Positions 18,097 through 31,045 are shown, numbered from the stretch's first letter. The stretch: DNA of 64,000 nucleotides from Anomaloglossus baeobatrachus (GCF_048569485.1 NC_134360.1:204845692-204909691), one strand, 5' to 3'. The notes: generated from the sequence alone by a model not told the origin. Numbers and translations are program-made.

Positions 18097-18680
18097 CAGC
18101 TCTGGCAAAAATTAAGAAGGAAGCAACTGTTTTTCCAGGATAACCTTGTATGCGGCTTGATTCATACATCCTTCGCAAAGATGTTTGTTGAATTTTCTTT
18201 ACCTAATTTTCTGCTTTGCCCAACACCTGGTTGTCATCTAATGGTTAGACGGAGACCTGGAGAGGCGTACAAGCCACAGTGTCTTGCACCCAATGTGAAA
18301 TTTGGTGGAGGATTGGTGATTATCTGGGGAGCTGGAATTGGGCAGATTAAACCTTGCGAAGGACGTATGAATCAAGCCACATACAAGGTTATCTTTTAAA
18401 AACAGTCGCTCCCTTCTGCTCAGGCAATGTTCCCCAACTCTGACAACTGGTCTTTCCAGCAGGACAAAGCGCCATGCCACACAGCTAGGTCAATCAATGT
18501 GTGTATGAAAAACCACCACATCAAAACCCTGTCATGACCAGCAGAATCTCCAGACCTGAAACCCATTGAAAACCTGTGGAATGTAAACAAGAGGAAGATA
18601 GCTAGTCACAAGCCATCAAACAAAGAACTGCTTACATTTTTGCGTCAGGAGTGGCATAAGGTCACCCAAAAGCAGTGTGT
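18097..18680 (+). pseudogene. Decayed, rearranged Tc1 transposon
   Basis: Starts CAGCTCTGGCAAAAATTAAG after a TA, a Tc1 end type. Remains of a Tc1 transposase follow on the plus strand: RRRPGEAYKPQCLAPNVKFGGG near 18247-18312, then SFQQDKAPCHTARS (second Asp) near 18450-18490, and PIENLWN (Glu) near 18563-18585. The N-terminal third and the right end are missing, and there are stops and frame changes. A stretch of about 45 bp near 18140-18185 (AACCTTGTATGCGGCTTGA) is an inverted copy of 18350-18395 in the same element, so it was rearranged as well as truncated. Confidence 0.8.
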
Positions 18681-18685
18681 ATATA

Positions 18686-19640
18686 CAGTGTGCCCACCCA
18701 TATCCTGTCCACCGCCATTAACTTGGCAACGGCGGCAGATATAGGCATAGAAGTGGTGTCTAGATATAGTAAAGTAGCCATGCGCTATGCAATGAAACCA
18801 CCTATAGCGCCACCTGGTGGAAAACAACAGAGTTAGCATTTTTATCTCGAAAACGGAAAGAGATAGAGAAGAAAAGGGAATTACAAAGTTGCAGGGCATC
18901 ATCAATTCAATACGAAGCGACACCTTGCATACAGAAATGCTATGATATGAAACCCATGACCCCCCCAAAACATTGAATGCTGGTCATGCATATGGCGCTC
19001 ATTTAACTGTAATGCTCAAAGTGGCCACCGTCAGCTGCAATGCACATCTGGACTCTGGACAGCATACTGTATCTTGCTGCACATTGTGCAATATGGTAGG
19101 TGACACGTTTGCACAAGCATCTGTGATACGTCGTCATAAGTCCTGCAATGTTGGTGGAGGGGTCGCATACACCTACTGTTTGATGTGACCTTACAGAAAG
19201 AAGTCCAATGGGGTAAGCTCAGGTGAGCGTGGAGGTCACTCCACACAGCCACCATACCCAATGACTTGTAGGAAGGTCTCCATGAGGTATCGCTTCACGT
19301 ACGCAGCCTTGTGAGTTTTACACGTTCTAATCATAGCATTTCTGTATGCATTATGTATGTGTCGATTCGTATTGAATTGATGATGCTCTACAACTTTGTA
19401 ATTCACTTTTTTCTCTATCTCATTCAGTTTTTGAAATAAAAATGCTAACTCCGTTGTTTTCCACCAGGTGGCGCTATAGGTGGTTTCATGGTTTCATTGC
19501 ATAGTGCATGGCTACTTTACTATACTATAAATTTACTATAATACTATATTAATTTACTATACCTAGACACCACTTCTATACCTATAGCTGCCGCCGTTCT
19601 CAAGTTAATGTCAGTGGACAGGATATGGGTGGACACGCTG
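18686..19640 (-). mobile_element. Mariner-like element with long terminal inverted repeats, internally deleted
   Basis: Left end CAGTGTGCCCACCCATATCC and right end (minus strand) CAGCGTGTCCACCCATATCC are inverted copies extending about 200 bp, including the ACCACCTATAGCGCCACCTG and GAACGGCGGCAG words. TA flanks both sides (18684-18685 and 19641-19642). Inside, on the minus strand near 19020-19240, a decayed C-terminal transposase piece survives with a PPRSPELTPLDFFL-like motif followed by GHIKQ and LRRRIT, typical of the IS630/mariner group. The N-terminal part and two of the catalytic acids are not visible. Confidence 0.75.
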
Positions 19641-19730
<90 letters not shown>

Positions 19731-19749
19731 ATACATATACATATATATA
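19641..19749. repeat. (TA)n microsatellite between two mariner-type insertions
   Basis: About 105 bp of almost pure TA with a few ACATA interruptions at the right end. It provides the TA target sites of both neighbouring elements. Confidence 0.95.
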
Positions 19750-21343
<1,594 letters not shown>

Positions 21344-21344
21344 A

Positions 21345-21347
21345 TAT

Positions 21348-21392
<45 letters not shown>

Positions 21393-21413
21393 CACACACA
21401 CACACACACACAC
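21345..21413. repeat. (TA)n-(CA)n microsatellite
   Basis: Right-hand remainder of the TA tract after the complete Tc1 element, followed by CA repeats. Confidence 0.9.
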
Positions 21414-21566
21414 CCACGCACATTTTTTTTTTAATGTTTTGAATGCATATCTACTAGGGCTAAAAAAATAATTACAATTTGGCTTCATTAAAATTAGGAA
21501 TTTGTGTTGTAATGTCTATTTCTGATTGCGGAAAGAGTTAAATAAGAATCTGTCAGTAAACTTATT

Positions 21567-22120
21567 CTAAAGCCCGCTTTACACGCTGCAATGTATCTTA
21601 CAATGTGTCGGCGGGGTCACGTCGTAAGTGACGCATATCCGGAATTGTAAGTACATTGCAGTGTGTGACAGGTATGTGCAATTGCGATTGAACGTTAAAA
21701 CGTTCATCGCATAAACATCGTACCGGTCTCTAGAATTGCACGTTAGATTGTTCATCGTACCCGTGGTAGCACAAATCGCAGTGTGTGACACCTCGGGAAC
21801 AATGAACAGATCTTACCTGCCTCCCGCCCAGCAATGCGGAAGGAAGGAGGTGGGCGGGATGTTTATGTCCTGCTTAGCTCCGCCCCTCCACTTCTATTGG
21901 CCGGCTGCCGTGTGACGTCGCTGTGATGCCGAACGTCCCTCCCACTCCAGGAAGTGGACGTTCGCCGACCACAGGTCGTATGGAAGGGTAAGTACGTGTG
22001 ACGGGGGTTACTCGTATGTGCGGCACGTTCAACAAATTGAACATGCTGCACATACGATGGGGGCATTGCAAATCGCATACAAAATCGTATGAGAAATTGC
22101 AACGTGTAAAGCAGGCTTAA
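21567..22120. repeat. Foldback repeat, CTTTACACG family, copy 1
   Basis: Left end CTAAAGCCCGCTTTACACGC, right end (minus strand) TTAAGCCTGCTTTACACG, so the ends are inverted. Further inverted words (GCACGTTAGATTG region, CGTATGTGCGGCAC) lie inside, around a GC-rich centre with CCACTTCTATTGGCC and CGTGTGACGTC. Copies 2 and 3 are at 35769-36332 and 53607-54194. No coding capacity, so this is a MITE-type element. Confidence 0.8.
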
Positions 22121-22806
22121 CAGTTTGCAACCCCGTCACTTTTTGTTTCTTCTTTTACTGGACCAATTTATAGGTCACATGCAAAAAGAGCTGAACTTAT
22201 ATGTGATCCTAAATCAGTGGAACAAGGCTCAGTAAAAGACAGATAAAATAAAACTGTGAGAACAAGCTCAATGATGGATTCTTAGTTCACTCATTCTGCA
22301 GACAGCAAAGAGAAGGGAAACAAGCAACCTCAATTCAGTCGTCCATGTGTCACGTATGTGTTATAAGCTTTATAGTCTATGGGTCTGTTCTGGGTTTTTT
22401 TGTTTGTTTTTTTGAGGGACAGTGTCTGCAAAATAAATCACATATGACTTGCATATCAAAATTGCACACATTCTATGAGTCTGTGATAGGCTCAGACAAC
22501 ATACACCATCCTACCGTAGCTGTTGGTTTTTGGTTTCTTTTTGGGGGGTTTTTTACAGACTGTTTTTGTTTTATTTTTTGCATCCAAGAAAAACTAATGA
22601 AACGCAGATCTAAGACAGTGATGAAAATTGAGATTTTTTTTTTCTTTCTTTCTAAATGCAAATAAACCAACAAGCCCTAAAGGCAAAAGAAAAATTGCCA
22701 GCCAAAAATGTCCAGACTTGGTAATATCAACTTAATCTTTTTTTTTTTCTTCCAAAAAGTTGATTTTAATCAATAGATCTTGGAAAAATAATACATTCCA
22801 CAATTG
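22121..22806. other. Intron sequence, nothing recognised
   Basis: AT-rich with poly-T runs near 22395-22415, 22630 and 22738. The 106-aa open frame at 22345-22665 is Phe-rich and has no domain. No exon, RNA gene or repeat was identified. Confidence 0.4.
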
Positions 22807-22811
22807 GATGT

Positions 22812-24206
22812 TGTGACGACACAGACTTTTTCAATGTGTGTCCTGGGTTAAAATTTCTTACATTAGCCAGACGTATTGTTCTTCTGTGTGCTAACTCATG
22901 TTTGCTAAACTATTGTTTCTACCAGACCCTCTGAGCGTCCATTGTAATGTAGTTGTGTATTGCTAATCTAATGTAAATTACCTTAGTTGCTATTGTCTAG
23001 TCTGTGACTTGCAGACTTCATGTAGATATCCCAAGGAGAAAAATTGTGGCAATTACCTGCTTCTCACTTTTTGCTGTGTATTTAATCTGGGACCCAGCTG
23101 ACCACTTTACCATTCATATTGAAGTTTTGACATGACTCAAGTCAGGTACAGAATATGTTTTTAACTTTAGTAGGTTAGGGACGGTCTCAGATGGGTACAC
23201 CGTGACGAGGTGAGACAGCTTCTTACCTTTTTGCAAAAATGTATATACTAAGTACCCTGTTATTAAGCACTTGCAATTTATTTATTTATAGTCAGGGTAT
23301 TTTTCCCACAATTTTTCTCCTTGTTTTTTTTCTAGTCTTGAGGCTGCAATTCACATGCTTGTAATGTTGCATGTTTATTGAACATTTGCTACAGCTCAGT
23401 TTTTTGGTGTTTTATCCTCAGTCTTTCTATCCACATCATTTAAATGAACATTATCCATGCAGCTTGAAATTCATCCAATAACAGAAGCAACCTTGTACAA
23501 CCAATCCGATAAGGGCACAGTATATCCAAAGGGAAGGCGCGGGCTATAAAAAGGGGACTTCCTTAAGTCACCAGTTGTTGGATGTCGCATGATCCAGTCT
23601 AAGCTCTTAGGAGCTGAATAGGGGATCAGGACCAGGATACCTTGTGGACTCGGTCTAGGGACTTTGGCTCCGACTAGAGGAATACTTGGCTACATGACCT
23701 CAAACCAAAGACTACTTAAGGAGGTGCACCTCCGCTGGTAGGTAGCTAAAAGGGAGGGAGAGACCATCCCCTATATATCCCTAAGGACAATAGGCTACTC
23801 ACACGTCCAATTAAAAGATCTTGAGCTATGCTACCCAGGGCTCACCTATAATTGCTGAGATAACTAGTGCCCCTTTCCTCACATGCTGGTTTGTACCCTT
23901 CTTGTCCTCCCACTCACTTCACGTGACCAGTAAACTATTTTTGATAATATAAGAGTTATGCTCTGTATGTTTGAGCATTTTTAATATTTTACCTAATAAA
24001 TATTGATTTTAGGAGTAATTTTTCTGTTTTGGGGATCCAATAAAGTCTTAATGCTGTGATTCCCTCACCCTGTGTTGTCTGAGTAGTGTTCCGCCCACGG
24101 GTAAGGAGGTCGTGAGTTCAGTTGGGATGAGCCCTGAGCTACGCTGTCTTTCTAAAGGCGGCTGGGCCAGCGGACAAGAGCACCCACTGAGCCCCGTGTC
24201 TCCACA
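22812..24206 (+). repeat. 5' LTR of element B, enlarged by foreign sequence
   Basis: Compared with the 3' LTR and the solo LTR it has two changes. A 381-bp insertion at 23032-23412 is flanked by TATCC on both sides (23027-23031, 23413-23417). A segment of about 305 bp at 23724-24028 stands where the other two copies carry about 250 bp of unrelated LTR sequence. It rejoins them at GGGGATCCAATAAAG near 24033. Confidence 0.9.
23032..23412. mobile_element. Unclassified 381-bp insertion in the 5' LTR of element B
   Basis: Absent from the 3' LTR and from the solo LTR, and flanked by a 5-bp duplication, TATCC. It begins CAAGGAGAAAAATTGTGG and ends TTTTTTGGTGTTT; I see no terminal inverted repeats, no poly-A tail and no coding frame. 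The family is unknown to me. Confidence 0.7.
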
Positions 24207-24226
24207 ATTGGTGGCAGCAGTGGGAC
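24207..24226 (+). promoter_or_regulatory. Candidate primer-binding site of element B
   Basis: ATTGGTGGCAGCAGTGGGAC follows the 5' LTR directly and nearly matches the motif at the same place in element A. Confidence 0.65.
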
Positions 24227-24347
24227 ACTACTCAGCCTGGCTTACCCAGGGGAGCTGCAGAGGACTGGTGTTTGCGGACTCCGTCCAGGGATCAACAACC
24301 AGGGAGGCACATAAGCATACCCAGCAGGCCATAGGGGAGGCATTCAG

Positions 24348-27300
24348 GTGTCAGACGCTGCCATGTCCAACCCCACCAGCTCAGCCATGGGAAAAGGACC
24401 AGAGAGGAGTTACGACCGCAGCAGTAAATGGATGCTACAGGATCTGTGCCAGATGCGAAAGATTGACTACAAGAACGCTGACACTCGGTCGGACTTGATG
24501 CAGAAATTAGTCCATTGGGATGCCCAGAATGATGCAGAGGACGATGAGGATCCCGCCAATATTGACCCAGAGGATTTAAACTATGTGCCGCATCATGGAT
24601 CTAGTGACAATCGGAAATCAACTTGGTCCAAAATGGCCCAAGCCACAGCATTATTGGCTGCATTGGGGCCTAAATCCTCAAGAGAAGAGAGGGCTTGTGT
24701 TCTGGAATATGTTTATGGAGTTCCAATTTCCTTACCACCAGCACCTACCTCCAGGTTAGACCACCACCAAGGAAGTCATCTTAGTTACAGGGATGTGACA
24801 GTGTTTAATGATTCCAGCACCGAGATAGATGAACACTTGCAAAAGTTTGAAGTGTTAATGCATATGCACCAGGTGCCCACAACTGAGTGGTCCAAATACC
24901 TGTGGACAAGCTTGCCTGTCCGGGCCCAGGAGGCTGTCCGATCACTCGGGTCTCAGGACTGCTTGGACTACGGAAATATTAAGGACACTTTGTTGGCCCT
25001 TTTTACCATAACACCGAGATACATCGCACTAAGTTCTGGACTATGTCTGGCCAGGGTGTCTCGTATGTCGAATTTGGCAGTCAACTCTGACGACACTGTA
25101 ACCGCTGGCTCGATGGTCGGGCTGCCCACTCCGCTGCTGCCCTCCGGGGCGTGATGGTGCTCGAACAGCTGCAGGAGAAGATGGACCCAGAAATCCGAGA
25201 ATGGGTAGCTGACAGGAAGCCCGAAACCCCAGAGCAAGCAGCGCGATTGGGTGATGAATTTACAGCCAACCGACCCAGCTGGAGGCCCAATAGGCCCACC
25301 GATCTGAGGAGGTCCCTCAACCATAGATCCAAGTGACCCCCAGACTCCCGTGCTGGACTAACTCATTACCCCACAGAAGCCCCAACAAGACAAAGGTTTA
25401 CCAACAGGCTGGTGACTTGTCTAACCCACGGCGCTGTTATACATGTGGGCGTCTTGGACACATGGCCAAAGAGTGTCTTCAAAGCCGGGGCTCCATGCCT
25501 GGAGCCCGTCTGCCAGTCCAACCAGTCAACATACGCCGAGATGAACCAACGAGACCTGAGGAATGCTACTCCCGAGAAACACCAATAGCTGAGGAAGTGG
25601 TTTACCCAGTCCACACCCTACGGCAGGCCAGACACCGTACACCAGCCAACCTCCATCCCCACATCTAGACAGTCAAGGTCGGTGATATACAGGCTCAGGG
25701 ACTTCGAGACACTGGATCTTCCATCCCCCTGGTCAGCCCAGATATTGTTCCCACAGAACGTCATTTACCTGGCCGCCAAGTGACCATCACCCTTGCTGGG
25801 GGCCAGCGTTCGAACATCCCTCTGGCACGAGTGCAGTTGGACTGGGGAACTGACCAAGGGGAGGTTGAAGTGGGGCTCATGGATGGCCTCCCCACCCCTG
25901 TTATTTTGGGAAATGACCTAGGACAAGGACTATCCAGCCAGTTTGTCACCGCCATCACCCGCAGCCAAGCCAAACACCATCCTGGTGCAGGTCTTTCTTC
26001 CAACCCATCAGAGGAGAACCCTCCTTCTCAATCTTCAGCCTCCTCATCAGAGCCAACAAATGTGAGTACATCAGACCCCACTGTGGCCACTGACTGGGGG
26101 GAGATAGATCGTAAGGAATTCAGGGAAGCCCAACTGACAGACCCCACCCTAGAGCTTATCCGTAGTGCGGCCGCCCAACCTGGGGGAGGAAATCAGGGGG
26201 AGGTGTATAGATGGGAAAAAGGCCTCATATCGGGAGAAGCCCGCATCCTGCCTAGAAAAATCCTGGACCCGTGTACATCAGCTTGTGGTACCCCAGCAAT
26301 ACCGACCGCAACTATTGCGTTTAGCTCATGATGTTCCTGCGGCTGGGCACATAGGGACCAAAAAGACTCGGGCCCGCCTGTTGTGTAGTTTTTTGTGGCT
26401 AAAGGTCACTCACGAAGTGCAAAAATACAGAGCCTCTTGCCCAGTGTGTCAGCATATGGGGGGAGCCCCATGTCGTGCCCCACTTCAACCCATGGCCTTG
26501 ATAGGAGAACCGTTCCAGAGAGTTGCCATTGATATAGTAGGCCCCTTAGCCATCCCCAGCCGCAGTGGAAAAAGATTCATCCTCACCCTGGTAGACTTTG
26601 CCACCCATTACCCAGAGGCCGTTGCCTTAACCTCCAGAGATGCAGAGCACGTGGCTCAAGCTCTACTGGACATCTTTAGCTGGGTAGGGTTTCCACAGGA
26701 AGTATTGACTGACCAGGGGGCACAGTTCCAAAGTGAACTGATTCAGACCCTGTGGGAGAAACATGGAGTCTGCCCCATGCGAACAACCCCCTACCATCCT
26801 GAAACAAATGGATTGTGTGAGCGCTTCAACAAAACACTCAAACAGCTCATTAGCCGTTATGTGGAGTCAGAGGGGAGGGACTGGGAGAAGAACCTGCAGC
26901 ATCTCCTTTTTGCTTACCGGGAGGTGCCGCAGGACTCCACTGGGTTCTCCCCCTTCGAATTGCTGTACGGACGAAAAGTACGAGGGCCCCTAGAACTGGT
27001 ACGAGAGAGTTGGGAGGGCACCTTCCCCACAGAAGAGGTTCCCATACTGGACTATGTTCAAAAGTTTAGGAAAAGGATGAGGCACCTCATGGCGTTAGCC
27101 CACGGGAATTTAGAAGTGGCTCAGGAAAGGCAAAAACGATGTTACGACCGCACTGCCCGACTCCGAGAATTTGCATGTGGACAGAAGGTCCTAGTACTAG
27201 TACCGGTATGGAAAAACAAGCTGCAAGCCATGTGGGCGGGTTCATTCACCATTACCAAGAAATGTGGCAATACTGACTACACCGTGGCCCTGGATCGAGC

Positions 27301-28916
27301 AGGTGTTCATGATTGTACCTACCACATCAACAGGCTAAAAGCTTATGAGGAACGAGAGGTCACCAATTTAGCAGTTTGTTGTCCAGAGGTAGATGACCCA
27401 GAGTTGGACCAGATCCCAGACTTATTAGTGGACTCCAAAAGGGAAATGGGGGTAAAAGATGCATCACTGGGGGAGCAGCTTTGTCCATCACAGAAGCGAC
27501 AGATATCAGACATACTCGGAACGTATGAATCCCTGTTCACAAGTCAGCCTGGTAGAACCCCCCTGGTCCAGCATCAAGTCAACACAGGGGCAGCCACCCC
27601 ACTAAGACAACCCACCTACCGGGTAACACCTCCTGTGTTGGCAATGATGAAGGCCGAGGTAGATGACATGTCCCAGTCCATGGGCTGCCAGTGTTGTATT
27701 GGTGCCAAAAAAGGACAAGAGTACTCGTTTCTGTGTAGACTATAGACGGCTCAATGAGGTCACGATTACAGATGCTTACCCCATGCGCCGGGTGGATGAA
27801 CTACTAGATAGGTTAGGGGGGTCTTGGTTTATATCTACCCTCGATTTGAGCAAGGGATACTGGCAGATTCCACTCACAAAAGAGGCTCAAGAGAAATCGG
27901 CCTTCATAACCCCTTTTGGCCTATTTGAGATTATCAGCATGCCTTTTGGGATGAAAAATGCCCCGGCCACCTTCCAGAGGATGGTAGACCATTTACTAGA
28001 GGGATGTCAGGGGTATGCCCAGGCCTATTTGGATGACATCGCTATCTTCAGTGACACTTGGGAAGAGCATGTTCAGCACGTGTCCCAGGTGCTGCAGAGG
28101 GTAGCCAAAGCCCAGCTCACCATCCGACCTGACAAATGCCAAATGGGGATGGCCGAAGTGCTATACCTGGGATATCGGGTGGGAAGTGGGTGCATTCGTC
28201 CCGAACCTGGAAAAGTAGAAGCCATTACCCAGTGGCCACGCCCGGTCAATCAAAAACAGGTCCGCGCGTTCCTAGGAACCGCAAACTATTATCGAAAGTT
28301 TATCCCCAATTACAGTACCGTAGCAAAACCGCTCACTGACCTCACAACCAAAAGATATGCCCGTAACCTTATCTGGACCCCAGAATGTGAAACTGCATTC
28401 CTCCAATTGAAAGACCGGCTGGCCCAGAGCCCAGTCCTGACTGCTCCTGACTTCCGTCGCAGGTTCATCGTCCAAACAGACGCATCGGACACAGGACTAG
28501 GAGCTGTACTTAGCCAAGTGGGAGACAACGATGAGGAACATCCGATAGCTTACTTCTCCCGGAAACTGTTGGACCGAGAGAGGGCTTACGCCACCATAGA
28601 AAAAGAATGCCTGGCCATAGTCTGGGCCCTGAAAAAATTGCAGCCCTACCTCTATGGCAATGAGTTTACAGTTCTCACTGACCACAATCCATTGAGTTGG
28701 CTAAATCGCACTGCAGGAGACAACGGACGCTTGCTCAGGTGGAGTCTGGCATTACAATCCTATAATTTTTCCATCTCCCATAAACAAGGCAAGAACCATG
28801 GAAACGCGGATGGGCTTTCCCGACAGGTGGAGAAGGATGATCATAAGCCTATCATGTCTGGCCAGCCCATCAACAACAAACCTCGTCAAGATTCAGCAAT
28901 TTTCCCATCTGGCTAA
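24348..28916 (+). pseudogene. gag-pol remains of LTR element B
   Basis: Fossil coding region. Parts in order: the Gag region from about 24350, with a SCAN-like capsid end near 25150-25270 (MVLEQLQEKMDPEIREWV); a zinc knuckle CYTCGRLGHMAKEC near 25436-25480; the protease region near 25680-25930; integrase near 26330-26990 (HHCC finger with CPVCQ, then AIDIVGPLAIP and HPETNGLCERFN); reverse transcriptase near 27670-28340 ([18 protein letters not shown]); and RNase H near 28460-28830 ([24 protein letters not shown]). Domain order and sequence parallel element A. The whole is broken, with several interruptions. Confidence 0.95.
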
Positions 28917-28933
28917 TTAAGAAGGGGGAGGAA
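28917..28933 (+). other. Polypurine tract of element B
   Basis: An AAGAAGGGGGAGGAA run lies directly before the TGTGACG start of the 3' LTR, in the same place as the purine tract of element A. Confidence 0.85.
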
Positions 28934-29887
28934 TGTGACGACACAGACTTTTTCAATGTGTGTCGTGGGTTAAAATTTTACATTAGCCAGATGTATTGTT
29001 ATTCTGTGTGCTAACTCATGTTTGCTAAACTATTGTTTCTACCAGACTCTCTGAGCGTCCATTGTAATGTAGTTGTGTATTGCTAATCTAATGTAAATAA
29101 CCTTAGTAGCCATTGTCTAGTCTGTGACTTGCAGACTTCATGTAGATATCCTCAGTCTTTCTATCCACATCATTTAAATGATCATTATCCATGCAGCTTG
29201 AAATTCATCCAATAACAGAAGCAACCTTGTACAACCAATCCGATAAGGGCACAGTATATCCAAAGGGAAGGCGCGGGCTATAAAAAGGGGATTTTCTTAA
29301 GTCACCAGTTGTTGGATGTCACATGATCCAGTCTAAGCTCTTAGGAGCTGACTAGGGGATCAGGACCAGGATACCTTGTGGACTCGGTCTAGGGACTTTG
29401 GCTCCGACTAGAGGAATACTTGGCTTCATGACTTCAAACCAAAGACTACTTAAGGAGGAAACCCAGGTTGGGACAATCCAGTCACCTGGTACAGACTTTG
29501 CAGACCTCAGCCAGCTTCCTAAATCTGGTGTTATTCCAGTCTTGGTGGGTGCCCGCCAAAAGCGGGGTGCTGCTGGATTGGAGTAAATAGCCCTGGAACC
29601 TCTGAGGTATGGACATTCTAAATCCCTGGTGAGCCAGCGGAAGGGTGAGACTCTGTTGCCTGTTATATTTGTGTGTTTTGCTGGTTATGTGTTATGAGCC
29701 GTTAATATTTTGGGGATCCAATAAAGTCTTAATATTGTGATTCCCTCACCCTGTGTTGTCTGAGTAGTGTTCCGCCCACAGTTAAGGAGGTTGTGAGTTC
29801 AGTTGGGATGAGCCCTGAGCCACGCTGTCTTTCTAAAGGCAGCTGGGCCAGCGGACAAGAGCACCCACTGAGCCTCGTGTCTTCACA
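28934..29887 (+). repeat. 3' LTR of element B (954 bp)
   Basis: Unaltered form of this LTR family, matching the solo LTR throughout. It contains a TATAAAAAG promoter-like motif near 29279 and GGGGATCCAATAAAG (poly(A) signal) near 29711. It ends TCTTCACA before the target duplication GATGT. Confidence 0.95.
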
Positions 29888-29937
29888 GATGTGTTTAACA
29901 AAAATGTTTCTGTGCAGAGATAATCTTATATATGTGT

Positions 29938-30255
29938 CCCTGCTGTGTACTGTGTAATGGCCGTGTCTGACCGTACAGAGACATGGTCTGATCATACCAC
30001 ATCTCTTGGGCAGGGGAAGGACTCAAAAAAGTGGACAGGATGGCATCACAGCTGATTCTTTTTGTGAGGTAAAACATTTCCCTGCCTGTTTTTTGTTGTT
30101 TTTTTTTTAAAGTTTTACCTCAAAGAAAGAATAATTTGCCTTCCCGTGCTGTAATGTCTGTATACTTTTTTACTTCCTCCCCGGCCCAGGAGATGTGGTA
30201 TGATCAGACCATGTCCCTGTACGGTCAGGCATGGCCATTACACAGTTCATAGCAG
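29938..30255. repeat. Small foldback repeat (arms about 90 bp)
   Basis: The arm from about 29940 to 30030 (TGTAATGGCCGTGTCTGACC, GAGACATGGTCTGATCATACC) is the reverse complement of about 30165-30250 (GGTATGATCAGACCATGTCC, GGTCAGGCATGGCCATTACA). The loop is T-rich. No coding frame. It is a MITE-like hairpin. Confidence 0.8.
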
Positions 30256-30267
30256 GGGCACATAGAG

Positions 30268-30490
30268 TATATCACAAAAGTGAGTACACCCCTCACATTT
30301 TTGTAAATATTTTATTATATCTATTCGTAGGACAACACTGAATATCTGACACTTTGACACAATGTACAGTAGTCAGTGCGCAGCTTGTATAACAGTGTAA
30401 ATCTGGTGCCCTCTAAATAACTCACACAACCATTAATCTCTAAACCGCAGACAACAAAAGTGAGTACACCCCTAAGTGAAAATAGTTATG
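30268..30490. mobile_element. Orphan terminal repeat of a Tc1-type element
   Basis: TATATCACAAAAGTGAGTAC, then ACCCCTCACATTTTTG, and at the far end AACAAAAGTGAGTACACCCC. This is the long (about 220 bp) terminal inverted repeat of a Tc1 group I recognise from fish and frog genomes. The transposase and the second terminal repeat are missing, and a minisatellite begins where the repeat stops. Confidence 0.75.
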
Positions 30491-30494
30491 TTTT

Positions 30495-31045
30495 GTCATG
30501 GCAGAAAGGATGTCGTGTGTTGTCATATTTGTGATGTCATGTGCTCTCATGGCAACAATGTCATGTGTTGTCATGGCAGCAATGATATGTGTTGTCATGG
30601 TGACTATGTTGCCATGAAAATATATATGACGACTTCAATTTAAGTTTTGCTGTCGTGGCAACAATGATGTTGTTTTTCTATGGTGACAATTGTCATGTGT
30701 TGTCAAGTCATTAGTTATGTCATGTGTCTCACGGCTACAATATTGTGTTGTCATAGCAACAATGATGTCATGTGTTGGCATGGCAACTGTTGTCATAGTG
30801 CCATGTGTTGTCATGGCAACAAGGATGTTATAGTGGCATGTGTTATGCCAATAATGATGTCATGTTTTGTCATGCGATTATGTCATAGTGGCTAATGTGG
30901 CTATGTTGAACCTGATGTCATGTTTTGTCATGGTGACAATGATGTCATAGTGGCATATGTTGTCATGTCAACAATGTCATGTGTTGTCATGACAACAGTT
31001 ATGGCATGTGTTGTCATGGTGACAAGGATTTTATAGTGGCATAAT
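30495..31045 (+). repeat. Minisatellite of TGTCATGGCAACAATGATG words
   Basis: Irregular units of about 25-40 bp built from TGTCATGTGTTGTCATGG and CAACAATGATG repeat about 18 times with variable spacing. An open frame at 30680-30895 (Met/Cys/His-rich) is a shadow of the repeat. Confidence 0.85.

Larger units (their letters stand above)
22812..29887 (+). mobile_element. LTR retrotransposon B, Gmr1-like Ty3/Gypsy, broken
   Basis: LTRs at 22812-24206 and 28934-29887, both TGTGACGACACAG at the start and ending in CACA. A perfect 5-bp target duplication, GATGT, lies at 22807-22811 and 29888-29892. The internal region carries gag, protease, integrase, reverse transcriptase and RNase H in that order, integrase first, as in element A. 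The coding region has roughly four to six breaks. Over their first 220 bp the LTRs differ by about 3%, so it is clearly older than element A. The 5' LTR has been altered by a 381-bp insertion and a replaced segment. The solo LTR at 178-1199 is the same family. Confidence 0.95.
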
